Source: Oscillibacter valericigenes (lineage in GTDB: Bacteria > Bacillota > Clostridia > Oscillospirales > Oscillospiraceae). From it: a stretch of 64,000 nucleotides of DNA. Shown one piece after another: positions 1 to 6,871 of the stretch. Where the stretch lies: contig NZ_JAFBIS010000007.1 in assembly GCF_021531435.1 (NCBI RefSeq), positions 1 to 64,000 on the forward strand, read 5' to 3'. The position numbers and the translations under genes are program-made. Below the pieces are notes generated by a model. It saw only the letters and a list, made by a program, of their open reading frames with translations. It had not been told where the DNA came from and made no database searches. Position 1 is the first letter of the stretch. Each line of letters begins with the position of its first letter.

Positions 1-19
1 TAGCAAACAAGTTTTACCG

Positions 20-61
20 GCGAAAGCACACGGGTTTCATAACCCCGTCGGTGCCTTTCGC
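20..61 (+). promoter_or_regulatory. Leader hairpin before the YgjV-like gene
   Basis: A long stem-loop lies just before the ribosome-binding site at 62-71. The arms GCGAAAGCAC (20-29) and GTGCCTTTCGC (51-61) pair with one bulge, and ACGGG (30-34) pairs with CCCGT (44-48) inside. It resembles a tRNA anticodon arm, but no T arm follows, so I do not call a tRNA. The window edge hides what lies upstream. It could control translation of the next gene; I recognise no riboswitch class. Confidence 0.35.
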
Positions 62-80
62 AGAAAGGCGGATTATACGA

Positions 81-617
81 ATGAATGTGCTTTATCAGAT
101 GATCGGCTTTGGTGCATTAATTACTATGGGACTCAGCTACTGGCAGAAGGACAAGCGCATGATCTTGCTGTGGCAGGTAGTTGCCAATTTGATTTTTGCC
201 ATCCATTATGCACTACTTCACGCCCTGTCCGGTGCAGTATGTAGCTTTTTTCAAATTATCGTGTTGATGCTTTTCCTATTACAGGAGCGGTTTCGTTGGA
301 ACAAGGTCGCCACGGCGATGCCCATCGCAGCGGTGTTCCTGCTGATTGCTGTGTTAACCTACGAAACGCCAGTGACGCTGTTGCCTATTTTGGCATCGTT
401 GGTGGCTCTGCTGCCCTTCTTCCAGTCCAACAAGCGGGTGATACAGGGCGCGGGCATTGTCAGCGGCCTTTCGTGGCTGGTGTATGTCATTGCGGTGCGC
501 TCCTATTCCGGCATGGTGACGGAGTCCGTGCTGACGGTGATCACAGCGGCATCCCTGATGAAAAAAGAGCCGAAAGGCGGCGCGGAGCAGGAAGACGCCC
601 GGATAATGGGGAGGTAA
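81..617 (+). CDS. YgjV-family inner-membrane protein
   Basis: A small integral membrane protein (178 aa) of the YgjV family, whose function is unknown. The sequence shows about five to six hydrophobic helices and the family-like opening with GFGALITMGLSYWQKDKR and WQVVANLIFAIHYALL. I chose ATG 81 over an upstream in-frame codon at 51 because AGAAAGGCGG (62-71) sits nine bases before it. The C-terminal tail is charged. It ends seven bases before the next membrane-protein gene and probably shares a transcript with it. Family assignment is fairly sure; the role is not known. Confidence 0.7.
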   Translation: MNVLYQMIGFGALITMGLSYWQKDKRMILLWQVVANLIFAIHYALLHALSGAVCSFFQIIVLMLFLLQERFRWNKVATAMPIAAVFLLIAVLTYETPVTLLPILASLVALLPFFQSNKRVIQGAGIVSGLSWLVYVIAVRSYSGMVTESVLTVITAASLMKKEPKGGAEQEDARIMGR

Positions 618-624
618 AAATAAT

Positions 625-1248
625 ATGTCTCGCAAAAAGATGATATTAAAACTTTTGACTGTCATTGTAGGAACAGTAATTGCTGCATTCGGATTGGATA
701 TAGCAATTTATGCCGGTTTTGGTTCCGCAACACTTGCGGTATTATGGCAGGGGATGGCAAAGACAATCCGTATAACCATTGGGCAGGCATCGTTGATCAT
801 TGCCGCGGCAATGGTGGTCTTTTGCTGGTTTTATGACAGAAGGCAAATCCATATAGGGACGATACTGTATCAAGTAATCTATAGCTTTTGCATCGATTTA
901 TTTGCCCCGTTTTTGCATTATAGCAGCTCAAAACTGGCGAATTTCTTTATAATGATATGCGGACTTGTTATATTCAGTTTTGGTTCAGCGCTTTATTCCC
1001 TTGCGGACTTTGGAAAAGGACCCTATGAAGCTTTAACGTTTGCTTTTGTACATAAAAATCAATGGCCCATTCAAAATGTAAGAATCATATTAGATGTGAT
1101 ATGTGTTTTGTTTGGGTGGATTTTAGGAGGTGCTGTTGGAATTTGCACGGTTGCAACAATTATGCTGTCAGGTGCGTTGTTACAGAAGTTTGTAAAAATC
1201 CTAAAGCCTGCTATAGACACAATTGTTTTGGGAAAGGCAACCCATTAA
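625..1248 (+). CDS. YczE/YyaS/YitT-like membrane protein
   Basis: A 207-aa integral membrane protein with five to six predicted helices. The internal motif ALYSLADFGKGPYEALTFAF and the AFGLDIAIYAGFGSATLAV stretch are typical of the YczE/YitT group, which has no settled biochemical function. The GGGGAGG ribosome-binding site lies inside the end of the preceding gene. The gene is visibly AT-richer than its upstream neighbour (many TTT, ATA, AAA codons), which hints at a different origin. Confidence 0.65.
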   Translation: MSRKKMILKLLTVIVGTVIAAFGLDIAIYAGFGSATLAVLWQGMAKTIRITIGQASLIIAAAMVVFCWFYDRRQIHIGTILYQVIYSFCIDLFAPFLHYSSSKLANFFIMICGLVIFSFGSALYSLADFGKGPYEALTFAFVHKNQWPIQNVRIILDVICVLFGWILGGAVGICTVATIMLSGALLQKFVKILKPAIDTIVLGKATH

Positions 1249-1564
1249 GACTGTTTTTGAACTAAAGTTGTACTAAACTTGAACTGTTTTCGAATTGCAT
1301 CTGTATTCTATATAGGGCATACTGAATGACTGGCTATTTTGAGAAGATCACAAATTATATGTCAGAATTACGGTAAAACAAGCTGAAATCAGCAGAATTG
1401 CGAAAAGGGGCGGGATCATTTGCCCATCTGTAAAAATATAGTCTGTAGTCTTTTTCCTAAATAACCGCAATAAAGTTATAACGTTTCTAATCAAAGCAGA
1501 GAAAAACCTTTTATTTCTCTTATCCTTATGGTATATTAAATTCGAATTGGGAGGTGCTTACGAT
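1249..1564. other. AT-rich intergenic stretch
   Basis: About 315 bases with no convincing gene. It is AT-rich and contains a TATATT-like -10 candidate near 1532-1537 in front of the DUF4160 gene, but I see no good -35 partner. No strong terminator follows the upstream membrane-protein gene. Confidence 0.5.
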
Positions 1565-1825
1565 ATGCCCGAAGTCAGTTTGTTTTATGGAATTCGTATC
1601 ACAATGTTTTATAGCGACCACAATCCGCCGCACTTCCATGCAGAGTACGCCGGGAACAAAGCATTGGTAGACATTCAGGGTGGTTATGTGATTCGGGGTG
1701 CCTTACCTTCCCGTCAGTTGAAATTGATTCTGGCATGGTGCGAGCTGCATCGTGATGAACTCATGCAGAACTGGGAGCTTTCCAAGGATGCCAAGCCCCT
1801 CAACCGCATTGCCCCGCTTGCTTGA
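1565..1825 (+). CDS. DUF4160-domain protein
   Basis: An 86-aa protein covering one DUF4160 domain. The diagnostic pattern is YSDHNPPHFHAEYAG near residues 17-31, followed by a helix ending in W-x-E-L-H-R-x-E-L. GGGAGGTG (1549-1556) precedes the chosen ATG. DUF4160 genes are very often paired with DUF2442 genes, as here, and the pair behaves in genomes like a toxin-antitoxin cassette. The biochemical activity is not established. The DUF2442 gene starts 20 bases downstream. Confidence 0.8.
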   Translation: MPEVSLFYGIRITMFYSDHNPPHFHAEYAGNKALVDIQGGYVIRGALPSRQLKLILAWCELHRDELMQNWELSKDAKPLNRIAPLA

Positions 1826-1844
1826 GAGAAGGGAGCGTGTTTTG

Positions 1845-2135
1845 ATGATCCCCAAAGTCGTTCAGGTTGTTGCGGGAAGCGATTTTACCGTTTATGCCTA
1901 TTTCCTGGATGGTTCCATTCGTTTGTTGGATGCAAAGCCGTTATTGGAGAAAGGCGGCGTGTTTGCTCCGCTCCAGGATGAGGAAACCTTTCGGAATTGT
2001 CTGACTGTATTGAACGATGCTGTTGCCTGGGACCTGGATGGTACCAGAGACCCCTGCACCTGCATCGACCTTGATCCCTGTGAATTGTACGATCATTGTC
2101 CGGCTGTCGAAGATCCTCTGCGAGAGACTATTTGA
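1845..2135 (+). CDS. DUF2442-domain protein
   Basis: A 96-aa protein. The motif DGSIRLLDAKPLLEKGGVFAPL (middle part) followed by F..C.TVL.D.VAWDLDG fits DUF2442. ATG 1845 follows AGAAGGGA (1827-1834). It is the partner of the DUF4160 gene directly upstream. By family context it is the likely second component of a putative toxin-antitoxin-like pair. The acidic, Cys-containing tail (TCIDLDPCELYDHCP) is usual for gut-clostridial members. Confidence 0.75.
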   Translation: MIPKVVQVVAGSDFTVYAYFLDGSIRLLDAKPLLEKGGVFAPLQDEETFRNCLTVLNDAVAWDLDGTRDPCTCIDLDPCELYDHCPAVEDPLRETI

Positions 2136-2228
2136 GCGCTTGACCCAAACCGTGACCCAGACTGGAATTGGGGCAGGTAGTAGACAACGGAAACAACGGA
2201 GCGGACAGCAAATCATTTTGAGCCAAAA

Positions 2229-2266
2229 GGGGCGGAAAGGACGGGATAACCCGTTCTTTCCGCCCC
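2229..2266 (+). terminator. GC-rich hairpin before the tRNA fragment
   Basis: GGGGCGGAAAG-G-ACGGG (2229-2245) pairs with CCCGT-T-CTTTCCGCCCC (2250-2266) around an ATAA loop, with a single wobble. It lies between the DUF2442 gene and the tRNA-Val fragment. There is no T-tract, so it may be a structural or boundary element rather than a true terminator. Confidence 0.4.
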
Positions 2267-2320
2267 CGACGTATCTTCACACGCAGGAGGTCACTGGTTC
2301 GAGTCCAGTAGTCTCCACCA
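2267..2320 (+). pseudogene. 3' fragment of tRNA-Val(CAC), probable att remnant
   Basis: From the anticodon loop onward this is a good tRNA: TTCACAC loop (anticodon CAC), 3' anticodon stem GCAGG, variable AGGTC, T arm ACTGG-TTCGAGT-CCAGT, acceptor strand AGTCTCC and encoded ACCA. The 5' half (D arm, 5' acceptor strand, CCTGC stem) is missing. It sits about 150 bases from the 3' end of a tyrosine-recombinase remnant, the usual layout where an integrase gene borders its tRNA 3' attachment site. A related, more degenerate copy is at 17901-17950. Confidence 0.65.
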
Positions 2321-2321
2321 A

Positions 2322-2366
2322 TCGGAATCCCTTGTAGTCGTTGCACTGCAAGGGATTCCGACTTTT
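2322..2366 (+). terminator. Terminator hairpin after the tRNA fragment
   Basis: TCGGAATCCCTTG (2322-2334) pairs perfectly with CAAGGGATTCCGA (2349-2361), and CTTTTT follows. This is a normal tRNA-type intrinsic terminator, so the tRNA fragment has kept its downstream terminator. Confidence 0.65.
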
Positions 2367-2469
2367 TATGTCCGTTTTATCTGTCCTCAGTACACGGACA
2401 ATTTCCCGGCTTGTGTTACGAAATGTTGGGTGATTTTAGGTCTGTAGCTGTATGAAGCTGTACGGCTTT

Positions 2470-2661
2470 TCAGGCGTAGCGCACCTTGATCTCCACATCC
2501 TCGGAAAGCAGCGGGTCCAACTGCCGCAGCTGATTGCGGACCTGGGCCTCGTTCATCTTTGGTGTATAGGTTCCTGCCAGCAGCTTCTCCGATGCGTCGT
2601 TCACAGCTGTTGTCACGCCCGAAAACACCTCCGGCACCACATGAGTATAGACGCCCAGTGA
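2470..2661 (-). pseudogene. Tyrosine recombinase/integrase C-terminal remnant
   Basis: The frame carries LGVYTHVVPEV followed by a helical tail. The G-x-Y-T-H-V pattern is the end of the tyrosine-recombinase catalytic domain, where the Tyr is the usual nucleophile. All upstream catalytic residues (the two Arg, His) are gone. At about 2660 the reading joins a RepA-like ATPase fragment in another frame, so an internal deletion removed the end of the ATPase gene and most of the integrase. It ends near the tRNA-Val fragment. Confidence 0.6.
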
Positions 2662-3154
2662 ACAGCTTGAAAGGGCGAATGTCCTTATAGTCTGAGCTGT
2701 AGCTGTACGCGGTGCCATCGCCGCCCTCTCTGGCAAGGTAAAGCGTATCGATGACAATCAGCCGTGTCTCCGGGTGGTCAAAGACAAAGTTTTCAAGCTG
2801 CTGGATCAGGTCATTTCCGCTCAGCGTGGTACGAAATGTCAGATGCAGCTTCGTTCCATCCCAGTCTGTGCCGAACATCCGGGCCAGCCGCTCCTGAATA
2901 CGAGCGTCCGTGTCCTCCAGGGTCAGATACAGCACCTCGGACTGCCGCGTTTCAAAACCCAGGAAGGGCTTTCCCTCCGACACACACCAGCAGAGCATGA
3001 GCATCAGAAAGGATTTGCCGATTTTCGGTTGCCCGGACAGGATGAATGTCCCAGCCGGCAGAAAATTTTCCACAACGCTGTGTCTGGGGAGAAACTGCCT
3101 GTCCATCAGCTCTCCCGCCGTGATGGTGATCAGGTCATTTTGATTGTCTGTCAT
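2660..3154 (-). pseudogene. RepA/AAA_25-like ATPase, truncated by deletion
   Basis: The fragment keeps the N-terminal ATPase core: Walker A GQPKIGKSF near residue 45 and Walker B LIVIDTL near residue 135, then YSSDYKDIRPFK, where family members continue into the rest of the RecA-like fold. Here the frame breaks at about 2660 into integrase-tail sequence. The ATG at 3154 overlaps the stop of the excisionase-like gene (TAATG), so the two were translationally coupled. RepA-like ATPases of this kind are common in clostridial integrative elements next to xis and int. Confidence 0.7.
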
Positions 3155-3390
3155 TACTCGATCCTCCAAACTTTTCGGCCGACACTCTCTGAAGGCGCAG
3201 GCGCGGTTTCACCGCCGGAGAGATATGCTTCCAGCGCTTCGATGGTGACCAGGTACTTCTTCCCTACCCGGACACAGGGGACACGACCGCTTCGCAGCAG
3301 CGTGCGGATGGCGGTCTCTGTCAGGCAGGTCTGCGGGTCCTGGCTTTTGAACCAGGCCGCCGCTTCCCGAATTGTTCTTGTGTGCAACAT
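3154..3390 (-). CDS. Excisionase-like helix-turn-helix protein
   Basis: A 78-aa protein with a winged-helix/MerR-like DNA-binding fold: TAIRTLLRSGRVPCVRVGKKYLVTIEALEAYL is the typical helix-turn-helix plus wing seen in excisionase and AlpA-type proteins. I chose ATG 3390 because GAGGA lies six bases before it; the longer form would need a TTG at 3414. It overlaps the RepA-like fragment by TAATG. It is the only intact gene of the decayed element and would bind DNA near att or replication sites. Confidence 0.65.
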   Translation of the reverse strand: MLHTRTIREAAAWFKSQDPQTCLTETAIRTLLRSGRVPCVRVGKKYLVTIEALEAYLSGGETAPAPSESVGRKVWRIE

Positions 3391-3436
3391 AGATTTCCTC
3401 ACTTTCTGATTCAAAACTGTGTTCGAAAAAAGAGTC

Positions 3437-3785
3437 TTTCGTAATAAATAGAGAAAACGGGCTATTTTTTAAGGTCTCCTATGCAAAGAGTTCACATTTT
3501 GTTCACAATTTGCGGTGGGGTCTTCAGAAGTGCCCTGCATATCCCTTCATAATAAATGGAGAAAAAGCGGGGCCGATTATACCCGTCTCAGACAAAATAT
3601 TTTCTTCTTCGAGTGATTTCCCTCCTTCTCCGTTGGTTGGCAAGAGAGATTTACAGGCATAGCCTTCATATGCCCTCATATAAACGGAGAAATAGAGGGG
3701 TAAAATGAAACCCCCTTCGGCAAAAAAAATTTACTTTGAGCGATGACCGGTGATCCTCACGTAATAAATGTAGAAAACAGGCCCC
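3437..3785. repeat. Four degenerate direct repeats, about 25 bases each
   Basis: Copies start at about 3437, 3546, 3676 and 3757. They share a core near TAATAAATGGAGAAAACGGG (copy 3 lacks a few bases), each preceded by a C/T-rich TTC or CTC A. Spacing is irregular (about 109, 130 and 81 bases), and the intervening DNA is not of uniform length, so this is not a CRISPR array. Lying between the excisionase-like gene and cas1, they could be recombinase or excisionase arm sites or iterons. No gene lies in this 370-base stretch. Confidence 0.5.
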
Positions 3786-4363
3786 TATTGACCACCCATG
3801 GAAGCAGAAAAAATACATTCAACGTAGACTTTTGTAAACACAACAATTGCTGTATTTGCATTAGGTCTACGGGTAAACCCTGCTCCAAATAAGGCAGGGA
3901 AATAAAACTGCGCTGCCGTCGCTTCTATATTTTCCGGGTCACCGGAACGCACGGATTTTTCCATAGCAAACAGCGCATTGCTCTCATCCTGCCGTCCACA
4001 CAGCCGCAGGCAAACTGCCTGGTTTCGAATTTTTCCTTTGACGATGGCTTGCCAGAGCCGCTTTTTCAGTGGTTCTCTGGCGGATAGCTGATTTTTGATT
4101 ACAGAAAGCTCTCTGCTATGCCGCATATACGGCAGCAGGATTCCGCAGGGCATGTGTCTTTCGTCACAAGTAAAAACAGCGCAGCCGCACTGCCCCAAAC
4201 GGGACAATGCGGCTGTGCTGATAGTAATTTGACGGTTTTCCAACAAAAGTGCAGAGATATCTTCAATGGCTACAGAGTGTTCCGCATCTGTTGTAATGAT
4301 AAGCTGCTTGTTTCTTGCGGTGATGCGGGCAGGATTTTCAACCACGATATTGCGGAATGCCAT
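3785..4363 (-). pseudogene. cas1: Cas1 (type II), C-terminally truncated
   Basis: Cas1 is the integrase of CRISPR spacer acquisition. The N-terminal domain and the start of the helical domain are clear: MAFRNIVVENPARI, the IEDISALLLEN segment, H-x-x-P-C-G, and FPALFGAGFTRRPNA. Type II Cas1 proteins run to about 290-300 aa; this one leaves the family after about residue 170 and ends in some twenty unrelated residues. The catalytic His/Asp region in the C-terminal half is therefore lost and the protein cannot be active. ATG 4363 follows GAGAGG. No cas2 or csn2 follows. Confidence 0.8.
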
Positions 4364-4365
4364 GT

Positions 4366-5430
4366 TCAACCTCTCTTTCTTTTGAACGGCTGTCTGGTTT
4401 CCTTATCGATCTTGTGGTATTCGCCGAGAACATCAACGGTGAATTTTTCAACTTTTTCCAGAGTTTTAATGCCCAAGTGAGCCTCGTAAGCACCGTCGTG
4501 TGTTTTGAGGGCAATTGCACCGCTTGAAATATTTGCGGCGGTGTAATAGAACATCTGCTCCTTTACAGTCACTTGTGAAAGCAAGGTACTGTCTTTGTTT
4601 TTCAGCGCCATATTGATGCCGCTCTTGTGAACGATCTTTATCAAATCGTTTGGATAGAGCGAGAAGATAAAATCTTCATTCCGCATGGCCTTCCATCCCG
4701 AATACGGCTTATGTGCCACGCACGCCTTGCACGGCAACTCCGGCTTCAGCGTGTCTGCCACATAAATCGGTACAAAGTAGTATCCGTCATTCTCAACATG
4801 GAACACATCGATGCGGATCATGCTGTCATTATCTGCAACGCCCATGCCGTTATGAACAGAAACATTCAGCGTACTCGGTTCGCAGAGCTTTACCTTGTTG
4901 ACGACCGGCCCCGGCGTTCCGTCACTCTTAGGCTTATGGAAAGGTTCCGTAAACGCTTTCTTTCCGTCACCACCAAACCGTTTCAGCTGAACTTTCAGCG
5001 CCTCATACAGCAACCGATCGCTGTGTGGCATATAGTAGTTGGCGATTTCACCGTCTTTGTTCAGTTTCAAATCGGTCAAGGAATGTTTTGCCACCACCAG
5101 ACCCGCTCCGATCGCCACAGGGCTCTTGATCGTTTCCTTGTGCGCAGCTCCGCTTATCTTACGCTTCGGCGCTCTGGACACGAACAGGGGACGCACTACT
5201 GCCTCTGGATTATTGACATAGAAGGAAAGCTGTCGGGTAGTGGCACGAGGATCACTGCTCAGGCGAGCCTCCAATTCCTTGCGGAAGTCCGGCCACGGAT
5301 AGGGAAATTTAGAGATGACCTCTCCAGTGGCCTCATCCACGGCGATACTGGCTTCTTCCAATGGTGTGTAGCGGCATTCCCGCCACATCGTATATTTGCT
5401 GATTTGCTGCATCATCTCTCGCTCCTCCGG
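4366..5430 (-). pseudogene. cas9: Cas9 (type II-C-like), C-terminal third only
   Basis: About 355 residues of a roughly 1,100-aa Cas9 remain. Diagnostic stretches are the FPYPWPDFRKELEAR segment, RPLFVSRAPKRKISGAAHKE, SDRLLYEAL, PGPVVNKVKL, NDSMIRIDVF, YVPIYVADTLKPELP-type sequence, and FSLYPNDLIKI. These span the end of the RuvC-III region and the WED/PAM-interacting domain. RuvC-I, RuvC-II, the HNH nuclease and the bridge helix are absent. The 5' end stops at about 5430, exactly where an unrelated histidine-kinase fragment begins on the opposite strand. The stop codon lies just before cas1. Confidence 0.85.
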
Positions 5431-5943
5431 CAGATGACCGGGGAGCCGGAGGTCGCTGCGTATCTCGATGAGCTGCTCGGGCAAAACGAAAAGATCCGCC
5501 CTGTGATACAGAGCGGAAATGAGATGCTGGATATTATTTTGAATGGTAAGCTGTCTGCCGCCGCGGACGCCGGGATCAACGTTGAGATCGTCCGGATGCA
5601 GGCGCCGGAAAAGCTGCCCTTGTCTGACGCGGAGCTGTGTTCCCTGCTGGTGAATATCATGGATAACGCGGTGGCGGCAGCCTCCGCAGCCGGGGTGGAG
5701 CAGCCTTATATCCGGCTGGACGCGCATTTGAAAAGCGGCTTCTTCGTGTTTTCCTGCAAAAACTCCGCGGCGCGGGAATGGATGCAGGGAAAGAAAGAAC
5801 AGGAAACCGGGCCGACGCACGGCTTGGGCCTGAAAATCATCCGGCAGATCTCGGAGCGCTACGGCGACCTGATGGAAACGGAGCGCGGCACGGATGATTA
5901 CAAGGTCATGCTGGCCATTCCCCTGGATCAGCCCTCCAAATAG
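5430..5943 (+). pseudogene. GHKL sensor histidine kinase, C-terminal fragment
   Basis: About 170 residues match the end of an AgrC/VirS-type GHKL kinase: YLDELLGQNEKIRPVIQSGN (end of the dimerisation region), LCSLLVNIMDNAVAAA (N box), and GLGLKIIRQISERYGD (G box). The membrane sensor domain and phosphoacceptor His are missing because the 5' end was lost at the junction with cas9. The reading frame is open upstream into antisense cas9 sequence, but that part is not kinase. It ends 16 bases inside the convergent response-regulator gene. Confidence 0.8.
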
Positions 5944-6653
5944 CGCATGAGCTGTTTTCGGATCTCAGTCTGGCGGTATTTGCTGATGGGGAGCGTGGCT
6001 CCGGATCTCAATTCCAGCTCACAGTACCGGATGGACTGGATAAAGGCCAGATTGACGAGGATGGTCCGGTGGCAGAATACAAATTGCCGCTCCGGGAGCA
6101 TGGCGGCCAGCTCCGATATTTTCAGGCCGGTTTCTTCCCGGCCGTCTTTGAGGACCAGCCGGACGCCCCGCTCCCACGTTTCCGCGTAAATCAAATCGGA
6201 CGGAAGGATCCTGCGCTGACCGCTTGCGGTTGGCAGCAGGATCTCTTTTTGCGCGAGCCGCGTCCGGTAGCAGAACATCAGGGCTTCCCGCAGCCGCTCC
6301 CGGTCAACAGGCTTGGCGAGATAGCGCGCCGCCTCCACCTCATAGCCCCGCAGGGCCATTTCCAGGTTGGAGGAAATGAAGATGATCGCCGTGTGGTCTC
6401 CCTTTTCCCGCAGGGCGGCGGCCAGGGCCATGCCGTCCAGCCCCTCCATCATCACGTCCAGCAGGAGGATCTGAAACCGCCCGCCATGTTGGATGGCGGA
6501 CAGCAGGTCTGCTCCGCTTTCGTAGGAGGTGACCCGACAGGACAGTCCTTCCTCCGGCATGATCTGATTGACCAGGTCCGCGATCCGCTGACGCTCCAGC
6601 GCTTCGTCATCGCAGACTGCGATATGCAGTTGTGGGCGAGCTGTTTCCTGCAT
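5928..6653 (-). CDS. LytTR-family response regulator
   Basis: A two-domain regulator of about 241 aa. The N-terminal receiver has CDDEAL (acidic pair), the phosphoacceptor Asp in ILLLDVMMEGLDG, and the conserved Lys in AKPVDR. The C-terminal LytTR DNA-binding domain spans about residues 140-241 (FVFCHRTILVNLAFIQSI). I chose ATG 6653 because GGAGG (6661-6665) lies seven bases before it; a GTG at 6656 is adjacent. Its natural partner would be an AgrC-like kinase such as the broken one that converges on it, so this regulator may be orphaned. Confidence 0.85.
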   Translation of the reverse strand: MQETARPQLHIAVCDDEALERQRIADLVNQIMPEEGLSCRVTSYESGADLLSAIQHGGRFQILLLDVMMEGLDGMALAAALREKGDHTAIIFISSNLEMALRGYEVEAARYLAKPVDRERLREALMFCYRTRLAQKEILLPTASGQRRILPSDLIYAETWERGVRLVLKDGREETGLKISELAAMLPERQFVFCHRTILVNLAFIQSIRYCELELRSGATLPISKYRQTEIRKQLMRYLEG

Positions 6654-6687
6654 CACGGAACCTCCAGAGGATCAATTTCTATTTCAC

Positions 6688-6715
6688 ATTATAGCATAAA
6701 TTCCTCATACCGCAA
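6688..6715 (-). promoter_or_regulatory. Sigma-A promoter of the LytTR regulator
   Basis: On the minus strand, -35 TTGCGG (6715-6710) and -10 TATAAT (6693-6688) are separated by 16 bases. The start would be near 6680, giving a short leader to ATG 6653. Confidence 0.6.
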
Positions 6716-6788
6716 CAGGTGACCATTTCGCTCCTTTACGGTACACTGGTCTTGTTTTAGATGTTTCTTCACAAATTCATCTTACAGC

Positions 6789-6836
6789 AAAAAGACGAGT
6801 AGACAACCCCTTTGCGGATCGCTACTCGTCTTTTTT
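6789..6836. terminator. Bidirectional terminator
   Basis: AAAAAGACGAGTAG (6789-6802) pairs with CTACTCGTCTTTTT (6822-6835). The A/T tracts on both sides let it work in both directions. It stands just downstream of the giant S-layer protein gene and upstream of the LytTR promoter. Confidence 0.7.
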
Positions 6837-6871
6837 AGTTTACGTTATTTCGTAATGCCCCTCATTCTCTT

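Noticed and set aside
1-70. tRNA-Met-like anticodon arm at the window start
   Set aside because: The loop TTCATAA looks like a Met anticodon loop, but no T arm or acceptor follows and the sequence is a plain hairpin.
2128-2346. Open frame on the minus strand containing DYWTRTSDLLRVK-like text, and a similar one at 17723-17980
   Set aside because: It is the reverse complement of the tRNA-Val 3' fragment plus its hairpins; such frames are well-known spurious proteins.
3437-3785. CRISPR array next to cas1
   Set aside because: Repeat units are degenerate, unevenly spaced and few; no uniform spacers.
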